Shown here: in pieces, positions 8,365-16,777 of the stretch
Numbering within the stretch: the stretch's first letter is position 1
Layout: each line of letters begins with the position of its first letter
Assembly (NCBI GenBank): GCA_964524145.1
Contig: CAZGCA010000058.1
Coordinates: 1 to 41,085, forward strand
Origin: CAZGCA01 sp964524145
GTDB lineage: Bacteria; Hydrogenedentota; CAZGCA01
DNA: 41,085 nt
Direction of reading: 5' to 3'
Program-made: the position numbers and the translations under genes
The notes under the pieces: generated by a model
What the model saw: only the letters and a program-made list of their open reading frames with translations
What the model was told of the DNA's origin: nothing
Databases searched by the model: none

Positions 8365-8394
8365 TTGCAAACTCGTGTCTGTGGCTGGTAGTAT
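8365..8394 (+). promoter_or_regulatory. Promoter of the GT-C membrane protein gene
   Basis: TTGCAA (8365-8370), 18 bases, TAGTAT (8389-8394), with GGTAGTATAGG around the -10 as in the dehydratase promoter. Confidence 0.5.
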
Positions 8395-8441
8395 AGGGCG
8401 CGATGGCCTGAGCGGTGTCAGGTGGAGGCTGAGCACGTACG

Positions 8442-9782
8442 ATGTCCAAAAAGGAAGAGAACGCGGAACAGAAAGTCCGGTTTCTCGACCGGTTCGACCG
8501 AAACTACCTCGTTCTTACTGCGATACTTCTTGTCCATATCATCGGCTTCCACGCGTTGGGTGTGGCCAATGTCGGCAGAGTGGCTATAGGCGGCGTGGAC
8601 CCGGTCGGTTACTACGCCTACCTGCCTTCGCTCTTTTTCGACGGCGACCTCGACTTCGAGAACGAGTACCGCAATCTAAGGGGATTCGGATGGGCGTCGC
8701 CGGACCAGGAACGGACCCGGACGGGCAAGCTGCCGAACCCGTATTCGGTCGGTGTCGCGCTATTCTGGTTCCCGATGTTTCTGGTCGCACACCTGATCTG
8801 CGAACTGTCGGGCATTCCGGCGAACGGGTACTCGGCACCGTACCACACGATGATCTACCTCGGTAACGTGCTGTACGGGTTTCTCGGCATGCTTCTCTCG
8901 TACAGGCTCGCGTCACGCATCTTCGACAAGACGAACGCTCTGTTGGCGACGGCGCTTGTCTGGCTTGCGTCCGGAACGCTCTATTACCTGCTGCCTATAG
9001 TGCCCGTTTCGCACACGGTCTCGATGTTCTCGGTGACGGTGTTCCTCTTGTACTGGTACCAGAAACGGGATCGTGAGACGTATGCAAAGTGGGGGGTGCT
9101 CGGACTGCTCGGCGGGCTGGCGGCACTTGTCCGATGGCAGAACGCGCTCTTCATGCTGCTCCCGGGCGTTCCCGAACTCTTCCGTCTCGCGAAACGCCAA
9201 CCGCTTGAGGACTCGAAAAAGCACCTCCTGAACCTCGTGTGTATGAGCGTTGTCTTCGTCGTGTCCTTCTTCCCGCAGATGGCCGCCTGGAAGGTTCTGT
9301 TCGGCAGCTTCGTCACCGTACCGCAAGGCGGCAGCTTCGTCAACTGGTTCAAACCGGATCTGCTCGACGTGCTGTTCTCGACGAGACACGGACTGATCAC
9401 CTGGACGCCGGTCGCTGCGTTCGCCATCGCCGGCCTGGCCTGTTTTCCCAAGAAGGACCGGCGGTTGGCGTTGTATCTGAGCCTGACGCTGGTGTTGCAG
9501 ATCTATGTCAACGCCATCGCCGGATGGGTCGGCTGGTCGTTCAGCATGCGCAGGTTCATCAACTGCACGCCGATACTCGTTATCGGTCTCGCGGCCCTGA
9601 TCGAGCGGGTGCGGCCCAGGCTGAAACTTGCCATACCGCTTGTAGCCGGTGCGGCGCTCGTTCTGTGGAACTTTCTCTTCGTGCTTCAATACTATGCAGG
9701 CATGATCCCGAGAGACGATTACCTCACCTACGACCAGCTCGTCACACAGAAGTTTCTCGTCCTGATCTCGCTGTTTGGGTGA
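8442..9782 (+). CDS. Polytopic membrane protein, GT-C glycosyltransferase-like
   Basis: The 446-aa protein has about ten hydrophobic helices, starting at residues 22-42 (NYLVLTAILLVHIIGFHALG) and ending with LAIPLVAGAALVLWNFLFVL near 410. The first outer loop carries GGVDPVGYYAYLPSLFFDGD. An acidic DPxxYY loop after helix 1 is typical of GT-C enzymes, which take sugars from polyprenyl-phosphate donors and act on cell-envelope glycans or proteins. I cannot assign a specific family. GGAGG lies 13 bases before the ATG, a rather long spacing. It appears to be a single-gene unit with its own promoter. Confidence 0.65.
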   Translation: MSKKEENAEQKVRFLDRFDRNYLVLTAILLVHIIGFHALGVANVGRVAIGGVDPVGYYAYLPSLFFDGDLDFENEYRNLRGFGWASPDQERTRTGKLPNPYSVGVALFWFPMFLVAHLICELSGIPANGYSAPYHTMIYLGNVLYGFLGMLLSYRLASRIFDKTNALLATALVWLASGTLYYLLPIVPVSHTVSMFSVTVFLLYWYQKRDRETYAKWGVLGLLGGLAALVRWQNALFMLLPGVPELFRLAKRQPLEDSKKHLLNLVCMSVVFVVSFFPQMAAWKVLFGSFVTVPQGGSFVNWFKPDLLDVLFSTRHGLITWTPVAAFAIAGLACFPKKDRRLALYLSLTLVLQIYVNAIAGWVGWSFSMRRFINCTPILVIGLAALIERVRPRLKLAIPLVAGAALVLWNFLFVLQYYAGMIPRDDYLTYDQLVTQKFLVLISLFG

Positions 9783-10273
9783 GGCCGGGGCCGCCGGCTC
9801 CTTGCCCAACGGGTTTCCTGTACGCAGCAACTCAATCTCAACACCATCTGTTGACGGAACCCGTTCGCAGTCCAGCAATTCTGGAATCAGGAGTCTCGAC
9901 TCCAGTCTGCCGTTTTTTACATTGTCAGTTGTTTAGCTTGATCCCCTCCGGTTTTTCCCGCGAAGGGGGGAATCCAGACAACCGAGACCCCACTTCGTGC
10001 TTCTTACTTCCGCGACTCCAGACTCCGGCCCTATATTCTACCTACTGACTTCGCCGACTCCGGACTATAGTCTACCGTCTACTGCTTCTGTCCACCCAAC
10101 GAAAGAAAGGAGGGAATGCGGATTGAGGCGGCACAAGGTGTTAGACACACCTAGTCCGTTACCATCTAGCGGACCTAACGTTATACATTTGAGATTTGAC
10201 TTATACCACACATGCTGAAACTCTGTATCTGAATCTCCCTATGTTATTCTCGCTGCATGATGGGCGAATGTTA
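9783..10273. other. Intergenic region without a gene
   Basis: No supported gene. A short GCCGG/CCGGC stem lies just after the GT-C stop. TTTTTCCCGCGAAGG near 9953 belongs to the same style of repeat as the TTCCCGC/GCGGGAA hairpin at 21259-21276. CGGCCCTATATTCTACCTAC at 10026-10045 recurs with three transitions at 13804-13825, on the far side of the signalling module. Small stems GGTGT/ACACC and GTCCG/CGGAC lie near 10137-10180. Confidence 0.4.
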
Positions 10274-10302
10274 TTGACAAAATACGCAAAATACAGTATA
10301 GT
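10274..10302 (+). promoter_or_regulatory. Promoter of the histidine-kinase operon
   Basis: TTGACA (10274-10279), exactly 17 bases, TATAGT (10297-10302). Its expected transcription start (about 10308-10311) falls on the cluster of ATG codons at 10305, 10311 and 10317. Confidence 0.75.
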
Positions 10303-10310
10303 AGATGGCG

Positions 10311-12500
10311 ATGGACATGAAGACCTCAAACAGGATTGATTCTTCAACCGCCACTGATCCGTTAGAAGCTGCCCCTGCCCACTTTCTCTTGTTTGAGACA
10401 CGTGACGGGATCTGGAAAGCGGTGGCGGGCTCGCCAGGGATAGACCTTTCACGCCGCCCGCTTGCCATCGAGAAGGATTCTTTTCAGCAGGATGCGTACA
10501 TATCAACAAGGGACTTTGAGGGAATCTTTGGGGCACTGTTCCCCCATGGGCTTCCGCGCCAGCTGGTCGAAGCACGTAGATTCCATTGTACCTCAATGAA
10601 GGGCCTTATCCCGCAGAAAAGCATTCTAGTAGTTGGCGACCGCTCCTTTCTTGGATTCTCTCGGGCACGTCGGAGACAAATATCAAAGACATTGTACCAA
10701 CAGCACATGGCTCGCATTAAGAGCGAGCAGGCCGCGTTGCTTGAGAGAATCGGTGACTTCACCACGAAATACTTTGATGGACAACGCGATGTCGTTAATA
10801 TGCTTGGGGAAGTGTCCAGCTTGCTGGAGTGCCGAGCTCTTTCCCTCTGGCTATACAATAAGCGCACGAAAACCTATACGCTATACGGCACGAATGGCAT
10901 AGATCCGTCACTCTACAGAAGAGACTGGTTTTCTCACAAGCACAAGTCTCTCGTTAACACACTGGTTCGGCAAGAAGAAGACGTCATCCGCTTTCGACCG
11001 AATCCCAAGAAATCAGCAAACCCAGAAGTTGCCGCCCTTTTCGACTTCGGATATCTCTGTAAGTTACGCAGCCAAGCGTCTGGGAGCCTGTTGGGTGTCT
11101 TGGTTGTATACGAGCCACCCGAGTACCCATTGCTTGACCAAGAAGACCGCATACGGCTTGTTGGAGCCGGTGTTAGGGAGCATCTCATTGACTTCCGTGC
11201 GACAAATAGGAACAAAGGGATCCAGGTTGTCTCAGACTTTGTTTCGAAGGCGGTAACGGCCAGCCTCGAGGAATCGATGGACTTCCTTTGTCTCGCTCTT
11301 GTGAGACGGCTTAACATCGGTGGTTGTTCGGTTCTTCTGGCAGAGGACAGAACTCCCAATGAGATTCGACTCATCAGCACCTCGGACAAACAAGAGAGCA
11401 CGTTCACCGAGAGATATCCAGACCGATCCTGGCGGTCGTTCTGCTACAAACGTGGTCAGGGACTTACAGGGAGCGTGTTGAAGTCGAACGAAATGCGCCT
11501 TGTCTATGATCTTCCGGCACATGAACACGAGAACACTCATGTGTACGATGAGATTGCCCCTGGCCCACGAAAGAGCTGGATTGGGATACCAATTCACTGC
11601 CCGGGAGAAGACGAAGCAGTAGGAGTGCTGCGCGCAGTCAACAAGCTCATCACTAGGTCTGACGAGGTCGTTCCGTGGCACTTTCAGGGTTCCGATGTAG
11701 AGACGCTGACAACTGTTGCCACAATAATCGGTTACCTGTCACATAATAGGCGCCTCCAGCAAGAATCGGAGAGGCGACTGGCCGATGCTCAACAGGAGAG
11801 AGACGAGAAATCGCGATTCCTTGATTCTCTGTCGCACGAAATTATTGCGCCCCTTCAGTCGATCAAGAACGTTATTGCCACAATAAAGAGAAACCCTACC
11901 GTCAGCGATGCCATGTCCGAACGATTGAAATTTTTTATGGAGGGGGCTACAAATCAGTGCTACCAGATGGAAATGATCGTGACGAACATCGCGTCTCTGG
12001 ACGATCCGGGAATCATGGAACCCAGCGTGGTCGACATTGTGACGAGCATAATACATCCGGTTGTGAATATGTTCCGCCTCCTTGCACAGGTTGACAAGGA
12101 CGTGCACGTCACGTTCGATGAGAGGTTGCGCAGTTGTCCGCCAGTGTTCGCTGATGCTCGCGCGGCAGAGCAGATTCTGTTTGTGCTGCTGGACAACGCC
12201 TTCAAGTACTGCAATGACCACACCATTATAAGTATTGATGGGCAAGAGGATCGGTTTCACGACAAATTCCTCTTGACTGTCTCGGATTATGGTCTTCCGG
12301 TGCCGGAAGGCTGGAAGGAAAGGGTTTTCGAGCGCGGGGTGCGCGCGCCGAACGTAACCGAGCAACTGCTTAGAGGTTCTGGGTTGGGCCTTACCATTGC
12401 TCGCGGGTTGGCTGAAGCGCTCGGCGGAGGACTATGGATTTCACGCACCGATAACCCAGTGGAGGTGACGTTTGAGCTTCCGCTAGCAAAGGAGAAGTAA
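10311..12500 (+). CDS. Cytosolic GAF-domain sensor histidine kinase
   Basis: Numbering is from the ATG at 10305 (731 aa). After a 100-residue N-terminal region of unknown kind come two GAF-like domains (about 145-300 and 305-475), a short coiled coil (480-505), the phosphoacceptor H-box SLSHEIIAPLQSI (His511), N-box LLDNAFKYC (Asn631), G1 DYGLP and G2 GSGLGLTIAR. All catalytic boxes are present, so it should be an active kinase. There is no membrane helix, so it reads a cytosolic signal. No Shine-Dalgarno precedes any of the three ATGs, and the promoter places the RNA 5' end at about 10308-10311, so I favour the ATG at 10311 on a near-leaderless message. The response regulator gene begins one base after its stop. 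GC is visibly lower than in the flanking genes. Confidence 0.85.
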   Translation: MDMKTSNRIDSSTATDPLEAAPAHFLLFETRDGIWKAVAGSPGIDLSRRPLAIEKDSFQQDAYISTRDFEGIFGALFPHGLPRQLVEARRFHCTSMKGLIPQKSILVVGDRSFLGFSRARRRQISKTLYQQHMARIKSEQAALLERIGDFTTKYFDGQRDVVNMLGEVSSLLECRALSLWLYNKRTKTYTLYGTNGIDPSLYRRDWFSHKHKSLVNTLVRQEEDVIRFRPNPKKSANPEVAALFDFGYLCKLRSQASGSLLGVLVVYEPPEYPLLDQEDRIRLVGAGVREHLIDFRATNRNKGIQVVSDFVSKAVTASLEESMDFLCLALVRRLNIGGCSVLLAEDRTPNEIRLISTSDKQESTFTERYPDRSWRSFCYKRGQGLTGSVLKSNEMRLVYDLPAHEHENTHVYDEIAPGPRKSWIGIPIHCPGEDEAVGVLRAVNKLITRSDEVVPWHFQGSDVETLTTVATIIGYLSHNRRLQQESERRLADAQQERDEKSRFLDSLSHEIIAPLQSIKNVIATIKRNPTVSDAMSERLKFFMEGATNQCYQMEMIVTNIASLDDPGIMEPSVVDIVTSIIHPVVNMFRLLAQVDKDVHVTFDERLRSCPPVFADARAAEQILFVLLDNAFKYCNDHTIISIDGQEDRFHDKFLLTVSDYGLPVPEGWKERVFERGVRAPNVTEQLLRGSGLGLTIARGLAEALGGGLWISRTDNPVEVTFELPLAKEK

Positions 12501-12501
12501 G

Positions 12502-12897
12502 ATGGGTAAGATACTCTATATAGACGACGACGCCCTAATGACCGAAGTCATGCTTGAGGGTCTTAGACAGGTAGGAAGGCATGAGGTTTCCTACGAGAAG
12601 AAGGCCGATGATGCTGCGGTGGCTATCCGTTCGGAGAAACAATTTGACTTGATAATACTTGATATCATGATGCGCAAAGGGACACTCGAGCCAGCGCACG
12701 GGGAGACCCAAACCGGTTACATACTGTACAGGATGATCAGAGAATCTAGGCCCAAGGTACCGATCATCGTGCTTAGTGTGCTGAAGGAAGATCAAGCGCC
12801 AAGTTCTGTTCGAGACGATACCCGACATCTCTGGATTAGGAAGCCGATAGACTTGATGGAGCTCATCGCGCGCATCGGTGAGGAGCTAGGCAAATGA
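12502..12897 (+). CDS. Single-domain response regulator (receiver only)
   Basis: The 131-aa protein is a complete CheY-like receiver and nothing more. Acidic pocket residues are Asp8-Asp10 (YIDDD), the phosphoacceptor is Asp54 (LDIMM), a switch Ser lies at 92 (VLSVL), and the conserved Lys is 114 (RKPID). With no DNA-binding or enzymatic output domain it must act through contacts with another protein; the membrane protein encoded directly downstream is the obvious candidate, by inference. AAAGGAGA lies 7-8 bases before the ATG, inside the kinase gene end. A MRKGTLEPAHGETQT insertion-like loop after Asp54 is longer than usual. Confidence 0.9.
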   Translation: MGKILYIDDDALMTEVMLEGLRQVGRHEVSYEKKADDAAVAIRSEKQFDLIILDIMMRKGTLEPAHGETQTGYILYRMIRESRPKVPIIVLSVLKEDQAPSSVRDDTRHLWIRKPIDLMELIARIGEELGK

Positions 12898-13658
12898 GAG
12901 GACTTCTTCCTTCAAGAAAGGCACGCTACTTGCCGGTGCTGCTCGGTGCGGTACTGGTCATGGTCTATGCCTCGTGCGCATACGCAGGCGCAATACCAGT
13001 TCAACCCGAAAGTCAGGGCCACGTCCCTGGTGCTACAGTGTCTCCCGATGACATGCCCAGTTTTGGAACCGCCACTCAGCCGCGCAACCACTTACCAGGC
13101 AGCAACAATGATTCCGCTCGCCTGTTTGGTCGAATAGACGATGCCGACTACTTGCGTGCACTGAACATTGTAGAGAGCGCGACCCAAACAGCGGTCAAAA
13201 TCATACAACTCTCTGCCTATGTTGTCGCGGCTGCGTTGTTCGTGTTTACAATCATCAGCGGGGCCTTCACGTTCTACTATCGTGAACAGATCAAGCGACG
13301 GGCCGAAGAGTTTAGGGTTGTGGTCGAGCAGGCGCGGTCAACGAACCAAGAGATGAACGACAGGCTGACTCAATATGACGCCATGTTTTCGGAGTATATG
13401 TCCGAGCTCAAAAAAATGCCGCTGTTGGCAGGTGAAGCAAGACAAAAGCTGCTCGTTCTTTCAAATCCGGACGCTAGCGCTGACGACCTGATAGCAGCAA
13501 TTACATATTTGGGGGAGCGGGGCAATGCAAAGCACATCCAGTATATCCTTCAGGCCGCGAGAAGGTTTCCGGATGACCAGGAACTATGGAAGTTCGCCAT
13601 TGACGCTGTGCTGAAATTGTCTGGCGCCGAGCAGCCGCAAGACACGGATTCGGATTAG
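12894..13658 (+). CDS. Membrane protein with coiled coil, partner of the two-component pair
   Basis: I do not recognise this 254-aa protein. It has a signal peptide (residues 1-32, ending AYAGA), a polar low-complexity outer segment (33-95), a transmembrane helix (about 103-128), then a basic charged coiled coil (129-175) and a helical C-terminal domain (about 178-245) with HEAT-like helix pairs (ADDLIAAITYLGERGNAKHIQYILQAARR in two halves). It overlaps the response-regulator stop by four bases (ATGA), with GAGGAG upstream, so it is translationally coupled. Its position suggests it is the output or the input partner of the kinase and regulator. Nothing indicates enzymatic activity. Confidence 0.75.
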   Translation: MRGLLPSRKARYLPVLLGAVLVMVYASCAYAGAIPVQPESQGHVPGATVSPDDMPSFGTATQPRNHLPGSNNDSARLFGRIDDADYLRALNIVESATQTAVKIIQLSAYVVAAALFVFTIISGAFTFYYREQIKRRAEEFRVVVEQARSTNQEMNDRLTQYDAMFSEYMSELKKMPLLAGEARQKLLVLSNPDASADDLIAAITYLGERGNAKHIQYILQAARRFPDDQELWKFAIDAVLKLSGAEQPQDTDSD

Positions 13659-14010
13659 GGCGTCCCAAGTTGTGATTGCACCGTGAGGCGTCACAGCTCA
13701 TTTCGTTTCACGCGAGCTCGCATATTACCCAACGTCCTAGTCGAAGCTTCTAGGCACTTCTTCTCCAGACTGCCATGTCCATCAGCCCTTGAGGTCTGGC
13801 TCACGGCCCTACATTCTATCTGCTGCATTCCACCTCCCACCCTCCCAACTCCCGACAGATCTGTCTCCGAGCGCGTTCTATCCCTTAGATCACGCGCTTG
13901 CCGGCATCTCGATCGCTTCCAACCTATTCGTGCGCCCCGATGGTCGCCTCCGCTGGCTGCTATTGGGCCGTGAACAACCTCAAAGGGGGACAGTGACAGC
14001 AAGATCCGTC
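13659..14010. other. Intergenic region without a gene
   Basis: No supported gene and no clear terminator after the signalling operon. CGGCCCTACATTCTATCTGC at 13804-13823 is the right-hand partner of the repeat at 10026-10047 (19 of 22 bases over the full length). Confidence 0.4.
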
Positions 14011-14039
14011 TTGAACTTGTGAGTGTGTGTCTCTACAAT
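14011..14039 (+). promoter_or_regulatory. Promoter and 5' hairpin of the GH95-like gene
   Basis: TTGAAC (14011-14016), 17 bases, TACAAT (14034-14039). The transcript would start near 14046, only a few bases before the hairpin GCCCGTG-GTGGT-CACGGGC (14052-14070), which could stabilise the RNA 5' end. Confidence 0.55.
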
Positions 14040-14148
14040 GGTGGATAACCTGCCCGTGGTGGTCACGGGCAAGTCCATATGGGACATGTCGGCTAGACTG
14101 TTTGAGTGGCCTCGCGAAGAGCATGCAACGCAGGAAGGGGAATAGAAC

Positions 14149-16599
14149 ATGTTTTCAATGTTTGGCGTAGCCGCACTTTTGGCGGTGACCGCGCACCTCG
14201 CGGCGCCCGGCGAGGCGCTCGACCGTTCCGACATCCGCGTACCGAACCTGCGCGGTGGGCTCAACACGCAGCTCATCCTCGGCAACGGCGATCTGATGGC
14301 GTTCATCGAGGAGGACACGAACGGCGACCTCATCATCGGCACATCCAAGAACGACGTGTGGGACATCCGCCTCGACACATCCCAGGACGCGCCGCTTCTG
14401 CCGGTCGGGGAGATCGAGCGCATCGCCCGGCACGGACAGGACGGGAAACGTCCAAGCGAAGCGCTCAAGGCCATGGTCGGAAAGCACGCTGGGGCTAACG
14501 ACAGCTACCATCGTAATCCGTATCCTTCGCCCCGGATGACCGGCCGGTGGCGTATACCGTTGTCAGAGGCGGGTCTCCATGCTGCTGACGGATCCGTCTC
14601 GTTGCGCACGGCCACGGCAACCGTCCGGTTCGCCGAGGGAGGGGGCCTACGCTGCGCCATCCACGCCCGAAAGAACGTGCTCGTGCTGTGGCCCTTGGGA
14701 GACACCTCGGTTCCGCGTCCCGAGCTAATGCCAATCCTAGCCCGCATTTCTCACCACAGCTCTACTGCAACACCGGATTTGCCCATGTCTACTGCGTCGC
14801 ACTCGGTCGGCCTTCTCGACGTACCGTTCAGGTACGCCTGTGATGGCCTCGGTCGCGCTCCTTGTATCCATAGGCATCTCCGGCGTTTCGTCACGACCTC
14901 CGGTGAGAAAAGCAGGCTAGAGCCGGAACTGATACCTGAGCCGTCGACCGGAGAGGGTGATGATGTCGAGTGGTTGCTGCAAGCGCTTCCGAACGACCTG
15001 GATCGGAAGGGAATCCGGTTCGCTGTGGTGGCCAGGTCTGCCGATGGGTGGTACGCGCTCGCCCAAGCCACCAGCCATGAGAGTGCCGATCCGAAGAAGC
15101 GCGCTGAAACGCTTGTGGCGGAGTTGCCGTCGGATGCGGAAACATTTCTTGCGGACCACGTCGCGTGGTGGCAGGAGTACTGGTCGCGATCATCGGTGGA
15201 ACTGGCGGATCCTGTGCTCGAGGGGCTCTGGCGCCAGCAAGTCTACTTCATCGGCGCAACCATCCGTGCGGGCGAGTTCTCGCCGGGCCTGTTCGCGCCG
15301 CTGACCAACAACGCGCCCGCCTGGCACGGCGACTACCACACCAATTACAACATCCAACAGACCTACTGGTCCGTGTTGCCGACCAACCACCCCGATCTTA
15401 TGCAGCCCTACGAAGACCTGATCGTCGCGTATCTGCCTCGCGCCCAATGGCTTTCCAAAGAGCTCTACGGCGTGTCCGGCGCCTTCTATCCGCACGTCAT
15501 CATGTTCGACGAACCACAGCCCGGAGCCTTGCAAGCGAAGAACCAGCGTCAGTACGTTCACATCGAATGGGCCTACACCCTCGGCGTCACGGCCTTCACC
15601 GTACAGAACCTGTGGTGGCGCTACCAGTACGAGCCCGACCCGTCCCGTTTGAAGAACGCGGTCTATCCGGTTCTATCGGAAACGGCCGACTTCTACGCGA
15701 ATGTCCTCGAGAAGTACCGTGGAGAAGACGGCACGTCACGTCCCCCCACGGTATCCCCTGAGCATTGGGGCTGGACGGCGGGACTCGAACGGAACCGCAA
15801 CTGCACCTTCGACACTGCCCTGATTGCGGACAACCTCAAAGCCGCCATCGCGGCCGAGGACATTCTAGGGGGCGACGCAGAGCGCAGCGAGCGCTGGCGC
15901 AAGGCCCTCGAGCTGCTCCCCGCCTATCCCACGTACCGAACGCCGGACGGGCCCATTATCATCGACATCGAGAACGCGAAACCGATCCGGTACAACATCC
16001 CGATACCGTCCACCGTGGTGTTCCCCGGTGAGCAGCTCACGTTCATGTCTCCGAAAGCCGAACGGGATATCTTCACCCGCACTATCGCCCGAATGGAATC
16101 CAACGGCAACAACGACATGGTCATCAACAGCGTCGCCCGGGCGCGGCTGGACATGCCCGACGCCTACGACTACGTCCGTCGCGAGTACCTGGCCCGCCGA
16201 CGCGACAACGGCACCCTCACCCTCAACCGGCAAGACCCACCGCAGCGTTTCAACACCTTCGGACACTATACGGAGATGTATGGCGCTGCCACGGCCGTGT
16301 CCGAGCTGCTGCTCCAGAGCGTGGGAGATGTGCTCCGCGTGTTTCCCGGTTGGCCGAAAGGGAAAGCCGCACGCTTCACCACCCTCCGCGCCAAAGGCGG
16401 TTTCCTGGTATCCGCCGCCTACGACGGCGAGCAGATCGTCGAGCTGCGGATCGAAAGTACGGCGAGTGGAGCATGCTGCGTGGCGAGCCCCTGGCCTCGT
16501 CTCCAAGTGAATGCCCGGACGGTCGAAGTCGATGAACGCGGACTCGCCCGTTTTCCTACCGAAGCCGGTCAGGAGTACACGCTGACGTCGGGTCCGTAG
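14149..16599 (+). CDS. GH95-like glycoside hydrolase, probably secreted
   Basis: The 816-aa protein fits the alpha-L-fucosidase-type GH95 layout: an N-terminal beta domain (about 25-330), a linker, an (alpha/alpha)6 barrel (345-760) and a short C-terminal beta domain. The strongest mark is GDYHTNYNIQQTYW with Asn399 and Asn401, matching the Asn pair that assists the catalytic base in GH95. VSPEHWGW puts Glu538 in the general-acid position. The usual late D-[GA]-N-F-G block reads NTFGHYTEMYG here, so the base Asp is not obvious and specificity may differ. The first 20 residues are a weak signal peptide. GAAGGGG lies about 9 bases before the ATG. It likely cleaves a terminal deoxysugar from an exopolysaccharide, in keeping with the sulfatase next to it. 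Confidence 0.7.
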   Translation: MFSMFGVAALLAVTAHLAAPGEALDRSDIRVPNLRGGLNTQLILGNGDLMAFIEEDTNGDLIIGTSKNDVWDIRLDTSQDAPLLPVGEIERIARHGQDGKRPSEALKAMVGKHAGANDSYHRNPYPSPRMTGRWRIPLSEAGLHAADGSVSLRTATATVRFAEGGGLRCAIHARKNVLVLWPLGDTSVPRPELMPILARISHHSSTATPDLPMSTASHSVGLLDVPFRYACDGLGRAPCIHRHLRRFVTTSGEKSRLEPELIPEPSTGEGDDVEWLLQALPNDLDRKGIRFAVVARSADGWYALAQATSHESADPKKRAETLVAELPSDAETFLADHVAWWQEYWSRSSVELADPVLEGLWRQQVYFIGATIRAGEFSPGLFAPLTNNAPAWHGDYHTNYNIQQTYWSVLPTNHPDLMQPYEDLIVAYLPRAQWLSKELYGVSGAFYPHVIMFDEPQPGALQAKNQRQYVHIEWAYTLGVTAFTVQNLWWRYQYEPDPSRLKNAVYPVLSETADFYANVLEKYRGEDGTSRPPTVSPEHWGWTAGLERNRNCTFDTALIADNLKAAIAAEDILGGDAERSERWRKALELLPAYPTYRTPDGPIIIDIENAKPIRYNIPIPSTVVFPGEQLTFMSPKAERDIFTRTIARMESNGNNDMVINSVARARLDMPDAYDYVRREYLARRRDNGTLTLNRQDPPQRFNTFGHYTEMYGAATAVSELLLQSVGDVLRVFPGWPKGKAARFTTLRAKGGFLVSAAYDGEQIVELRIESTASGACCVASPWPRLQVNARTVEVDERGLARFPTEAGQEYTLTSGP

Positions 16600-16691
16600 C
16601 GGCAGGGACGCAGATTTCCGCACCCGCAGAGCAAACGCCAAGCACCATTCGAATGCTTGCGTAGTCTCAAGTTTGCGCTCGGGATGCGGCA

Positions 16692-16720
16692 TTGACAGAG
16701 ACGGTCGGGCTTGTTAGGAT
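16692..16720 (+). promoter_or_regulatory. Promoter of the sulfatase / enoyl-CoA hydratase unit
   Basis: TTGACA (16692-16697), 17 bases, TAGGAT (16715-16720). Confidence 0.65.
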
Positions 16721-16777
16721 TACACCGCGGGGAATGGTGGGCGTGCAAGTGATAGACGGCATTGTGAGGAGGATAGG

